Of a stretch of DNA of 42,384 nt, positions 1-9,075 are shown piece after piece. This stretch comes from Dicyema japonicum (lineage: Eukaryota > Dicyemida > Rhombozoa > Dicyemidae). Made by a program: the position numbers and the translations under genes. Each line of letters starts with the position of its first letter. The stretch's first letter is position 1. Below the pieces are notes generated by a model. The model made no database searches. It was not told where the DNA came from and saw nothing but the letters and a program-made list of their open reading frames with translations. The stretch lies in assembly GCA_011109175.1 (NCBI GenBank), contig RDEW01000001.1, positions 799,730-842,113 on the forward strand, read 5' to 3'.

Positions 1-225
1 AGGATCAGAGTGTTATCATAATAGTGCATTTCATATAGGATCCTAGCGATGCATTCGTACAGATTTTGGGGTCCATATTTAAAGAATTCACCACCAAGTC
101 CGTTGGGGCCAGGAATCCTGTTGTTTTTCGACTTCATATGGTGTGATTTCTTCATCCAATTTTCCACGTTCTAGGCTGATAGGATTAAAAAGTTTTCCAA
201 AGTTAATTTCATTAATTTCCACCAC
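1..225 (-). pseudogene. LINE reverse transcriptase, N-terminal edge fragment
   Basis: Read on the minus strand, this edge encodes a run with KNNRIPGPNGLGGEFFKYG, the conserved start of the reverse transcriptase domain of many LINEs (family pattern KNNKAPGPDGI..E..K.G). It is preceded in another frame by LDEEITPYEVEK, matching the usual stretch just upstream. A frameshift separates the two pieces, so the copy is dead. The rest of the RT would lie outside the left edge of the window. I see only the first 70 or so residues of the domain. The assignment to a LINE is firm, but the clade is not. Confidence 0.6.
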
Positions 226-356
226 TTCCTTGTTATGATGACGTATAGTTTTTCTTAAAATATAAAAATTATTTTTTATTCATTATAAAAAGTGATATTT
301 AAATTTTTTAAATAAACACGTTTATCTTGTATGACAGAATTGATACTAGATAAAAT

Positions 357-692
357 GGTATTATAAAAGAATTTCCAGAAGGATTCTACAAAGACTGGGA
401 ATTATATAGTGGATTATGTCTAACCACAGTGAAATGCACAAAAATACATTTTGTTGACCTTCACAGAATCAATAAACAAATTTTTACATTACTTTAACAT
501 TTAAAACAAAAAAATGCTGTGATCGGTATTATAAAAGAATGTCGAGAAGGATTCTACAAATACTGGGAATTATACAGTGGATTATCTCTAACTACAGTGA
601 AATACACAAAAATACATTTTGTTGACCTTCACAGAATCAACAAACAATTTTTTACACTACTTTAACATTTAAAACAAAAAAATGCTGTGATC
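357..692. repeat. 168-bp tandem duplication
   Basis: The block starting ggtattataaaagaat recurs 168 bp downstream at 525 with few mismatches, and the second copy runs to about 692. No coding potential is visible. It directly precedes the LINE C-terminal scrap at 700. Confidence 0.85.
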
Positions 693-830
693 GGAGGCGA
701 ACAGATGGATGCAGACGACCTGGACTTAATCAGGAAACCAGCACGACAACGAAAGGGACGGAGAAGGCTAACGGAGGGGATAGTCGAAAAAAGCGGCACA
801 AGCGAAACCATAAACAATGTTTACTGTTAA
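692..830 (+). pseudogene. LINE C-terminal scrap
   Basis: The plus strand encodes DDLDLIRKPARQRKGRRRL followed by TEGIVEKSG and a stop. This matches the extreme C-terminus of LINE endonuclease-reverse transcriptases (family pattern DLD.IR.LA.DR..WR.L...I). Only about 40 residues remain, directly after the 168-bp duplication. Related C-termini occur at 23990-24060 (+) and 42225-42384 (-). Confidence 0.5.
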
Positions 831-1181
831 CTCGAATGTGCTTTAACTGACAACTAACTTAACATTTGTTACATATACGCTATGTCAGAGTTACTCGGTC
901 TACAATAGACCAAACTGAAGTAAATTAGTGGGATCTTAAAATCACGAGGGCTTTAATTAAATCAGAATGCTTCTCATAATGAGAGATTTATTTAGCTTTC
1001 AACTCGCTTATTGTTCCAATCACATCTTGGATTGGACGTAGAGAATGGTTCTTTTGTCTTTTATTGTGTGTTCAATGCCTGCAGGCCATGATGGGGCCCA
1101 TAAAAATAAATTTAAATAAATTAAATTTAAATTATTTTAAATTATTAATTTGATAAAATTTTAAACTATTTTAAATAATTA
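831..1181. other. Intergenic, AT-rich, upstream of UROS
   Basis: No gene is seen. It holds the palindromic core GCCTGCAGGC at about 1078-1088, which recurs inverted inside the hAT element near 13635. Immediately before the UROS start codon lies a run of AT-rich sequence (taaatttaaatta-like). No promoter element can be named with confidence. Confidence 0.5.
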
Positions 1182-1934
1182 ATGTGTGCAACTGTTGTAC
1201 TCTGTAAGAGTTATGACGAAGACGACCCTTACGTTAGTATTTTGTCGTCGAAATACACAGTTAGGGTTTTCAATGTCATCAAATTTGATACAACTAATCT
1301 CACAGACTTCACTAGCAATCTCAACGACGAAACACTTGACGGTAGAATTTGGAAGTAATTAAGTCATTCAGGAATAATTCTTACCAGTCCACGTGCTTCT
1401 AAAATATTCCTCGATTCATTGAATGAGAAGACTTTCCAAATTTGGGAGAATAAAACCATTTTTGGTGTTGGAAGCAAAACTGTTGCCTCTTTGAATTCCT
1501 TCAAAAACCTCGTCATCCCTGATACTTCCACTGAGACAGATTTGGCCAGAAAGGTGGTTGAGACTCATCCTGTCCCTTCGAAGCTGTTGTACCCGTGTAG
1601 TAACGTGGCCAGCTCTTCAATATTTGGTACCCTAAGTTTGGCCGGTTTTGAAATACACAAAAGTGTCGTTTATGCTACTGTACCTGATGAGGGAGAAGTT
1701 GCGAGATTCGGACACTATTTGCAAGTGGAGGTTCCGACATTTGTTGTTTTCTTCAGTGGGTCTGGTGTAAGAGCTTGTAGTGGGAGATTGAAAGGAGTTA
1801 ACTTTGTTGCTGTGGGGAGAAGTTCAGAGAGAGAGTTGACGGAGTGCGGCGCAAATGTGAAGGGAAGACTGAGAGGACCATCCCCCCAATTATTGTTGGA
1901 TTTACTAAATCGGTTAAATGATCCACGTGCTTGA
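1182..1934 (+). CDS. UROS: Uroporphyrinogen-III synthase, two exons
   Basis: This enzyme of heme synthesis cyclises hydroxymethylbilane to uroporphyrinogen III in the cytosol. Exon 1 is 1182-1341 and exon 2 is 1372-1934, giving 240 residues against about 260 for the family. The start MCATVVLCKSYDEDDPYV matches the family opening. Across the splice the protein reads LD-GIILTSPRA, the family's most conserved block. Later come LLYPCSN, VVFFSGSG and VAVGRSSERELTECGANV, then SPQLLLDLLNRL at the C-terminus, all in family order. The 30-bp intron (1342-1371) starts GTAGAATT, ends TCATTCAG and holds the only in-frame stop. Without splicing the frame breaks at TAA 1354-1356. The last 100 bases of the CDS are repeated downstream. 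The identification is strong on conserved blocks; the exact start is the only ATG giving the full family N-terminus. Confidence 0.88.
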
Positions 1935-2091
1935 TATTATTTCAATAACATATCTACTAGAGAGAGTTGACGGAGTGCGGCGCAAATGTGAAGGGAAGAC
2001 TGAGAGGACCATCCCCCCAATTATTGTTGGATTTACTAAATCGGTTAAATGATCCACGTGCTTGATATTATTTCAATAACATATCTACTAT
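1832..2091. repeat. 131-bp tandem duplication of the UROS 3' end
   Basis: The final coding segment of UROS and the bases after its stop (from agagttgacggagtgcgg to acatatctacta) recur immediately downstream with a period of 131 bp and are near identical. The second copy sits after the stop codon and cannot be part of the protein. Confidence 0.9.
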
Positions 2092-2116
2092 CCATTGATT
2101 TGTCATGGTTGAACCC

Positions 2117-2602
2117 AGACCAGGGATCATAGTGGTTAGTGTCATCGCTCGAGTCACGATTAACTCTTGGTTCGATTCCCACATCGCTACCTACGTCCTA
2201 GGGATACCATTCCGCTCTGTGCCTTCTTCAAATCGAAAAGAATCAGTTGATCCTCCTGTGAAACCCAAAGACTAAAGGACATCCAAAAGGATATTTCTTT
2301 TCCATACTCCAGTAGAGGGATTCTCACGATGGGGGACATGGATGGACGTGATTCTTTGACAGAATGCGTTTCACTCCGACCGTGGGACTGGGTATACTTT
2401 AATTAGATGTTAATTTACTCAACCTCTTTTTATTATATCCGGGGTTATTATATACAAGTAACTATTAGTAAAAAGTAAATTTTAATTTGGATGGGACTGG
2501 GTATACTTTAATTAGATGTTAATTTATTCAACCTCTTTTTATTATATCCGGGGTTATTATATACAAGTAACTATTAGTAAAAAGTAAATTTTAATTTGGA
2601 AT
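2117..2602 (+). mobile_element. tRNA-derived SINE, family 2, with LINE-like 3' tail
   Basis: A tRNA-like head carries an A-box-like stretch (agtggttagtg, about 2131-2141) and a perfect RNA polymerase III B box, GGTTCGATTCCC (2169-2180). A tRNA-unrelated body follows. The 3' part ends in actttaattagatgttaa and tatccggggttattatata. This tail matches the 3' end of LINE remnants at 3735-3812 (-) and 7285-7345 (-). The last 109 bp are tandemly duplicated (2384 and 2493). Tail sharing suggests the SINE uses that LINE's reverse transcriptase, as known for other SINE-LINE pairs. Confidence 0.7.
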
Positions 2603-2639
2603 CCCCCCAAAGTAAATTTGAAAAGATGGGGTACCTGAT

Positions 2640-3622
2640 TAAATGCTGCTGCATATTCCTTAAGGAATCTCATTGAAATTACAAATATTTCCAAAAATCG
2701 TTCGATTCAGTCCCCAGGAACTCCTCACAAAGAAAATATTTGAAACGAACATTCACCCGCACTTAAAGCTTCGGGCTAGGAACTTCATAAATGGAAGACA
2801 AGTAATCTGCAACAACATCTTGCTACTTTCCAAATGGAGTCCCTTAAGGCTCCCCATTGTCACACAACTCTTTGACCTCCGCATAAACGAAATACCATAA
2901 GAGAACTGGCTAGTCCTCTCCTACGCTGACAACGTTATTCTTCCTCCAANCTTCGACCTCTACATAAACGAAATGCCATAAGAGAACTGGCTAGTCCTCT
3001 CCTTAATCTTCCTCTAAGGCAGAAACATTCAATCCGCCGATTCTTGGGGTAACCTCTGATCAGAGACTCTTTTTTTATCCAACATTTGAGAACAAGGTAA
3101 ATTCTGCTCTGAAGAAAATGAGAATCCTAAAAGTCCTTTCAAAAAAATTTTGGCAAAACTGGAAGCCTCGTCACAGTTTATGAACAATTTATCCGACCCA
3201 CGATGACATATCCAAGTCCTTCGTGGGAATGCAGATTTCGCACTTTTCTTAATTGAAACTATCACCAATCCAGTAGACTGCAGTAACGTTAATTGGACCA
3301 GAACACAAGATCCAACCATTTGAAATTTCTTAATAGAATTACGACATAAACTCTTAAAGGAAAATAGTCCACCGAGCTGGCATCTGTCCCATGCACTAAC
3401 AAAATATCTACAATCACACAGTAAGTTTGAGCAGATGCCATATCCGATGAGAAGAGAAATAGAGGATTCTAGGCCCACTGGACTCGTCCTTCCCTTTGTC
3501 GGTGTGGGATCATTTAGTAAATTAAGAACTTTTACTTCGTTCTTTTTGACCCAGTGATCCTTGGGTAACAATTCTACCCAATGGTTTTCTCGATGTTCTA
3601 CACTTTCGCTCGGTTTCCTCAA
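2640..3622 (+). pseudogene. Jockey/CR1-like LINE reverse transcriptase, decayed
   Basis: In order, and across frameshifts, the plus strand shows ARNFINGRQ (RT region before motif B), a broken motif B, a segment ending LRINEIP, then YADNVILPP in place of the catalytic YADD box. Further on come PILGVTSDQRLFF and ENKVNSALKKMRILKVLS, the typical thumb/connection block after the RT core. The second Asp of the catalytic pair is Asn, and several stops interrupt. A single N at 2950 is followed by a near-repeat of the segment around LRINEIP, so this copy is also rearranged or misjoined. The long minus-strand frame over 3029-3622 is antisense to this element. Confidence 0.7.
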
Positions 3623-3639
3623 CCTATAACTGATTTTCN

Positions 3640-3722
3640 ATCAAATTTACCGCCAAATTTAAATTTTTAATTTTTTTAAATTAATTAAAATAAAATAATA
3701 AAATATAAGGTAACTCGTGATA
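3640..3722. repeat. AT-rich repeat, inverted copy at 37205-37290
   Basis: After the N at 3639 lies atcaaatttaccgccaaatt followed by about 60 bp of A/T runs. Its reverse complement occurs near 37205-37290, including ggcggtaaatttaaatttg. No coding content is seen. Confidence 0.65.
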
Positions 3723-3734
3723 GATTGGGTGAAT

Positions 3735-3935
3735 TCATTTATTTATTAACCCCGGATACAGCGAGAAAGAAGTTAAAGTAAACAACTAATTAAGTGTATC
3801 CAGTTTTCACTTCTAAAAAAACAGAGTCCATCCATAATCAGCATAAAGGGTAAAAGACGTCAGAAGTTGCATACTGGGTGAATAAAAATTATAATAAGAC
3901 AATAATCAATTAAGTGTTCCTAATGCTTAGAGTGG
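3735..3935 (-). mobile_element. LINE 3' tail remnants
   Basis: On the minus strand this contains acttaattagttgtttactt followed shortly by tatccggggttaataaataa. This is the 3' tail also carried by the SINE at 2117-2602 and the LINE end at 7285. A second, weaker tail-like copy (acttaattgattattgtctt) lies at about 3885-3930. Between them is a short motif shared with about 41940-41985 (cagcataaaggtaaaagac-type). Confidence 0.55.
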
Positions 3936-3954
3936 TCATGTTTCAACCATCCAG

Positions 3955-4245
3955 AGGACTACCCTAGGACGGCAATGGGATAGCACATCGCTCAGAAAGA
4001 GGTTGAACAAATTGGATGACAGAGAAGATTCCAGTGAAACTCCGTTTAAGAGAAACTAGTGATAGATATCGTTGAAAGTGCAACTACCCTTCCTCTCTGT
4101 CCATTAATGAAGTTTGCAATCCAAATTTTTAATTTGTCTGAAATGTCTTCTTGCCCAGAGTAGACATAAGATTATTCCATATTCTCTTGCTTCTTGGCGT
4201 TGTTTCTGATCTTTTTCTCCAAAGCACGAATGCTTATTCTTACTA
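3955..4245 (-). pseudogene. Jockey/CR1-like LINE RT fragment
   Basis: The minus strand encodes DISDKLKIWIANFINGQRGR and then, in a shifted frame, NGVSLESSLSSNLFNLFLSD, matching the RT motif B pattern (GVPQGSVLSP.LFN.F..D). It belongs to the same family as the plus-strand copies at 2640 and 12620, which share the NFINGRQGR-type block. Frameshifts mark it as dead. Confidence 0.6.
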
Positions 4246-4499
4246 TTAAACTATTCCCAATAACTATGGATCTTATCTCTCGCAAAACTTTCTGAAAACA
4301 ATCAGTCTGGAAGCGAACAAAAGTTCACGTGCGAAGTAAAATCTCTCTTTGTAAGATATTGTCTACGAGAGCTTTTATTGAATTTTTTTGAGTGTTTCCC
4401 ATATAGGTTAAAGGTCCTGATATGGATCGAACGTAGACCATCTAGTTTAACACTAGTGCTCCCAGAGAAAGATAATACAGCCGACCGCATATCACAACA

Positions 4500-5260
4500 G
4501 TGATTACAGATGTGGAGTACTTATTCCGATTTGTGTCAAAGGAACAACACGGAAACACAAGAGAAAGTGCAACACGTGGGATTCTTTTCCTCGAAAATGA
4601 AGAAGAACATCCTGGTTTTCATGCAAATTCTCCCACCAAGACTGAAGCCCTGAAACCAAAGCACCCGGATGTCAATTCTCCGTTTTTTGAGTGGCCCGTC
4701 CAAACAAAACTTAACCAGCATTCAGGCCCCGCAAATATGTAAACCCAAACCACCGGCCAATCTTGACAAACTCAAAGAGAGGGTTAATCAAAAAATCCTC
4801 GAAGGAGATATCGAGCACCTTTACTGGTTGCTTCATATGTACAGTACTTTAGCAGTCCCCGACTGTTCTTGAGACGCTAAGGAGGAAACATCCAAACCCG
4901 CCGGACGACCTTTGCATACCTACTTCCCTTGAAACCATTTTAAAACTACTTATCAACGTGAGAGATATGCGAGCCAGAATTGCGTCTTTTGCTGCTAGAA
5001 ACTGCGGAAGACTGGATGGACTGCGTCCGGGCCATTTAAAGGATCTGACGTCTAGTCCTACAGTTCATGCTAAACATAATCTCATCGAGTCGATCAGTAA
5101 TCTTACCTTCCGTATAATATATGGGGATATTCCATCACATGCTCGGGACCTTCTATTCTCTGCCCACCAACTGGCATTCAAAAAGAGTGATGGAGGCGTT
5201 TGTCCCATTGTAGTTGGCAACTATTTCCGTAGATTAAAAATAGCTTTTGATTTTTCTTAG
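4500..5260 (+). pseudogene. LINE RT N-terminal half (GGLRPxHLKDL family)
   Basis: After a weakly open stretch (4500-4742), the plus strand reads LDKLKERVNQKILEGDIEH at about 4765-4820. Then, after a frameshift, come LRRKHPNPPDD, a segment with AARNCGRLDGLRPGHLKDL near 4990-5050, and FKKSDGGVCPIVVGNYFRRL near 5180-5235. These are the conserved steps of a metazoan RT family (GxDGLRPxHLKDL, then KKDGGxRPIAVGxxxRRLxxK). The copy stops just after the second block, before the catalytic core. Other pieces of what appears to be the same family, its C-terminus, lie at 21122-21560 and 22793-23770 on the minus strand. Confidence 0.65.
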
Positions 5261-5279
5261 CCGTTCTGTGAGATCCACG

Positions 5280-6330
5280 TGGTCCATCCGATCAACACAT
5301 CGATTTAACTCCTTTCTCAACCATCCACCATCTTATATAAATCTACTCCAAGGATTTAATGAGATCCTTTAATCTTGAGATTATATCTTTTAATTTCTTG
5401 GAGATCTTTTCAGGTATGTTATTTCGGGTTTGCCAAACCAATTCATTATTATTGCGGGGACCGATTATTCTTCTACTTCTCTTCGCCGGTTTCATTGACT
5501 AAAGGCGCGTGTTTATTTTCAGCAGTGTTTCCGTGTTTCATCCAATTTTGGTCTTTTCCGTCTGTCTTGGTTCTGTTTTATTGTTGCGAATATTAAGTTT
5601 TTGTATAGCTTCTATTATTACGAGGCATCCTCACGGGTTTTCGATTCAGGATGCACCTTGCATTCGGAGATGCCGTGTACCCTTCACAGCGGAAACACTC
5701 TTCTTGCAGTGGTACTCAATGTGTCCGATTTTTTGGCAGTTATAACAAATCAACGGATCTCTCTGCATCCATTCGCACGTGATCATGTTTCTTCCAATGA
5801 AAAAGTTGCAGCTGATTAACGATGTGGCCTCCGCTTTTTGTCATACTGAATCCTTGGCCATTGGCAACGTCTGTCCTTCTCTGAACATTCGAGAGACCTC
5901 CGTAGTGGATGGGGCCATCTCTTGGAGGTAGTCCAGGAGGTTACTGTCTTCCACCCAAAGGGGTAAGATCTTCATTACAATCTCTGATGAACTCGAGGTT
6001 ATTTCTCTGAATTTGTGGTTGCCCAGTCCAAAAAGGCAAGTGTTGTCCACGGCCTCCATAAAGGGTGTTTTATCAGACCTCTTTTAGAATTCGAGACGCA
6101 AGGTACCAGGGCATCTGTGACTCATCCGCNTTCCACCCAAAGGGGTAAGATCTTCATTACAATCTCTGATGAACTCGAGGTTATTTCTCTGAATTTGAGG
6201 TTGCCCAGTCCAAAAAGGCAAGTGTTGTCCACGGCCTCCATAAAGGGTGTTTTATCAGACCTCTTTTAGAATTCGAGACGCAAGGTACCAGGGCATCTGT
6301 GACTCATCCGCATAAATCCTGATTCATGGT
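5280..6330 (-). pseudogene. LINE ORF1 (Gag-like) remnant with CCHC zinc knuckle
   Basis: On the minus strand the frame from 6059 to 5841 begins MEAVDNTCLFGLGNHKFRE. A frameshift then leads to ICYNCQKIGHIEYHCKK near 5760-5690. This is a CX2CX4HX4C zinc knuckle of the kind found in ORF1 of jockey-type LINEs, where it binds RNA. A lysine-rich helical stretch (ISKKLKDIISRLKDLIKSL) lies further on, near 5400-5340. A 181-bp segment is repeated across the N at 6130 (5950-6129 and 6131-6311). Plus-strand frames here are antisense. Confidence 0.6.
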
Positions 6331-6344
6331 GGAGATACAGTATA

Positions 6345-7280
6345 TTGGCGAATTTTATCGCACTTGTAGTTGACATGATTGACATCAGTAGATCCAGACT
6401 GTCTGATTATCTCACAGTAGAATCGGTTGAATCCGTAAGGTTTTCACTAATGGGTTCCGTTTTCCAAATTATGTGCTTTTTGTTGGTCGCTGTTATGAAC
6501 ATTTTATTAGTTATTTTATGTTCTTTAGCTCTGCACGGTGTCTTGTTCTAAACTGATGAGTTGACAGTCGTAGTTCCCAGAGGACGGGAAGAGTTGTGTA
6601 AACCGACTTTGGCTTGTTTGCTTTTCACTTTTGTAACTAATCAAAAAACTTTATAACTAACTCTTAATTCAGTTTGTAGTAAAGTTATTATGTTATGTTT
6701 TTAGAGAGCTCTTTAGTAGAAATCTACAACAAAGATGACAACATCTCTGCCAAAGAGTTGGAGGTTTTTTTTCATAACTAGATTTCAGTCTTTTCCAATC
6801 CCCTTAACATTTTGAAATTTTTAGTTTTGGGTTCTTCCAGTTGTTTCTCAATCTAAATGATTTCTAAAGGCTTTTCCCTTCAATAATGGATTATTTATCA
6901 GTTTTTTATTTACCTCAATACTTGAATAACTCGTGTCACTTAGTTGAATTCACGTGGGACTCCAATTGTTTGTTTTGAGGAGAGGAAAGGCTTAAATCTT
7001 TAAAAAATCATAAACTCACCAAAGTTTAAAATCTCATGTACTTGAGCTTTTAACACATTCTCACGACTTTCTGGCCCTAAAGGATACTACAAGTTAACAT
7101 TCTTGGGGAGATCGAGAGTGTGGTTACCGAATATTATACAAAAAGAAGACTCCGATAAGTAACCTTATTATCTCACCTATAGTTTTTTCCTATATTCAAT
7201 AATTGATTTTTTATTTGTCCTCTATTTCTTTATTTGTCTTACTTTTTTAATTTGTCGTTTAACCGTTGTTTTTATTTTTA
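6345..7280. other. No certain gene; short open segments
   Basis: Small hydrophobic plus-strand frames (6345-6551) look like AT-rich chance frames. At about 6697-6766 a segment MFLESSLVEIYNKDDNISAK continues ELE, and a GT..AG stretch of 18 or 25 bp would join it to a further open segment. At about 7058-7150 SGPKGYYKLTFLGRSRVW is open. These could be exons with tiny introns, but no family match is recognised and the joins are not unique. Confidence 0.25.
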
Positions 7281-7282
7281 TT

Positions 7283-7480
7283 TATTTAACCCCAAGACCA
7301 CCAGGAAAGATATGTCAAAACTAACTAATTAAGTGATCCTAGCTTCCAGCAACATCCGAACTCTCTTCAATTGGTCTTCTGATGATCCAACCGCAATTCG
7401 GAAGCGTCTTCTCTTGCTTTTGCAAAAGAATTCAATCGGCGTGCACTTTTTTATTACAGACCGAAATTCCTCAACATGGG
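7283..7480 (-). pseudogene. LINE 3' end
   Basis: Minus-strand reading gives NSFAKAREDASELR and a basic C-terminus. A tail with cttaattagttagttttgac and ggggttaaataaataaa follows, the same tail type as at 3735 and in the family 2 SINE. Confidence 0.5.
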
Positions 7481-7676
7481 CCACCTTTTAGGTTAAAGTC
7501 ACTAATTTTTAGTAAGATATGACACTGTTATTATTAGCATCATATTTAAGATATTAATAACTACCACGTGTACTGAAGCCACCTTTTAGGTTAAAGTCAC
7601 TAATTTTTAGTAAGATATGACACTGTTATTATTAGCATCATATTTAAGATATTAATAACTACCACGTGTACTGATT
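7481..7676. repeat. 98-bp tandem duplication
   Basis: The block from ccaccttttaggttaaagtc to accacgtgtactga occurs at 7481 and again at 7579, essentially identical. No coding content. Confidence 0.9.
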
Positions 7677-8397
7677 GTGGTTTGACTATTGGAGAGATTA
7701 GTACTTTCAAAGTAATTTATTTATAAATCTCTTATTAACTATCCACTGTTAATGAGTGTAACTCAGCCATTTTGTGATTTTATAGGGCATTGATATAATT
7801 ATTTTTCACTAATCATACTCGGTTGTTTCATTACCATTTAGTAGGCCAATGACACATCAAAGTTTTTAAAATGTTGATTTTGTTACTCTTTTAGAACAAG
7901 TTAAAGTTATTATTACCAACATAGAATCATATGTTATAGTTATACACGTGCATGGATGATTTTTTAATTGATTCAGACTCCTTCGATCACCAAAGTTGTT
8001 CTGCTAATAGTTGAGCTCATTTCCTGTTTTTTACGCTTTTGAAGTCACGTTTTATTTGCTTAGAGTTGATTTGAGTCTTTACCAGTGCGTTATTGTCTTT
8101 TCTGACATTGGTTTTAATCTACTTGTTAGACTTCTTTGTCGCTGATTCGTCAACAAATTTATAACGATTAACATTTTTCAAGTCAAAAAATGTTTTCTTT
8201 TTAGCTATGGTGTTGTAGTCATTTCGATACAGGACAATTTTCACCTGTAGTTTGAGAGAAGGTCAGTTTAAAATTAGGTAATGTTGTTCTATCATTAAAG
8301 ATATAAGATGCTATCATATTTGTTATTTTTGAGAATTACAAGGTTTTCCGTATAAATATTAGGTTTCCTGTACCATAATGGATGATCAGCATTTTTA
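7677..8397. other. Intergenic, AT-rich
   Basis: No gene, RNA or recognisable mobile element is seen here. Confidence 0.4.
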
Positions 8398-8678
8398 ACA
8401 GCACATTAAAGGAGAGCCATTTAAGGAAAGAACAGTTATGATAACTAATCGTACAGGGAAAACCAAAAAATGCTCTCCCTCTTTTTTCTTTTTGTTATGT
8501 GATGTCCTTTGTAGACGACCCGGTTTCGCAGTGATATGTTCACTGATTACGGCGTCATTCGTCAAGCCAAAGCATTTAAGATAAGTGGAACATTCAACCG
8601 CAATATACAGCAGCGGGGTTTGAACTAGGACCATAAGGCCTCTTACCCAGTCCTCGTTGCACAACACTAAGATCCGCA
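8398..8678 (-). mobile_element. tRNA-derived SINE, family 1, copy a
   Basis: On the minus strand it starts gcggatcttagtgttgtgc, a degenerate A-box region. A B-box-like stretch (tagttcaaaccccgctgctg) follows, then a body with tgacgccgtaatcagtg and a tail with aactgttctttcc. The body aligns throughout with copies b (18215-18484) and c (33376-33650). This is the most diverged of the three. Confidence 0.65.
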
Positions 8679-8689
8679 TTTAGTATTGA

Positions 8690-8923
8690 TAATTCTGTAT
8701 TTTTTTGACAAAAAACGATAAATACTCCGTAAAAATTACAATTGTAAATTCTTTCAATGTTCATCGGTACTAAGATTTCAAAATATTTCGCGGAGAATGG
8801 GAAATTATTACGAGTCTTCTTGTAGCAGATCCAGAGAGTAGTGATCACTCCTCCCGACATGAATGTAGATTCTCTGATGGTTGTGCAATCTGGAAATTTA
8901 AGGGAAAGTGATAACTTTGACAC
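8690..8923 (-). other. Minus-strand open frame, unrecognised
   Basis: An open frame from ATG 8923 encodes MSKLSLSLKFPDCTTIREST and continues through FMSGGVITTLWICYKK to LSILNAD, then runs into SINE copy a. It may be a terminal exon of the candidate gene at 9076-10691 or a chance frame. No domain is recognised, and only the part before the SINE could be real. Confidence 0.25.
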
Positions 8924-9075
8924 AGAATATTTATAACTTGCTTTTTAGCTGTATGAAAGATAGGAATTTGTGTTGGTTTAATTTCCACGGAGATTACTTA
9001 TTGAATACATGCTTTATATTACACAAACTAACATTTGATTAACCAACTATGAGTCAAATTCATCTTATTCTCTTC

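Noticed and set aside
3029-3622. Longest minus-strand frame (197 codons) as a gene
   Set aside because: It lies antisense to a recognisable LINE thumb region (PILGVTSDQRLFF) and has no domain of its own.
6015-6269. Plus-strand 84-codon frame spanning an N
   Set aside because: Antisense to the zinc-knuckle ORF1 remnant, and it crosses a duplicated N junction.
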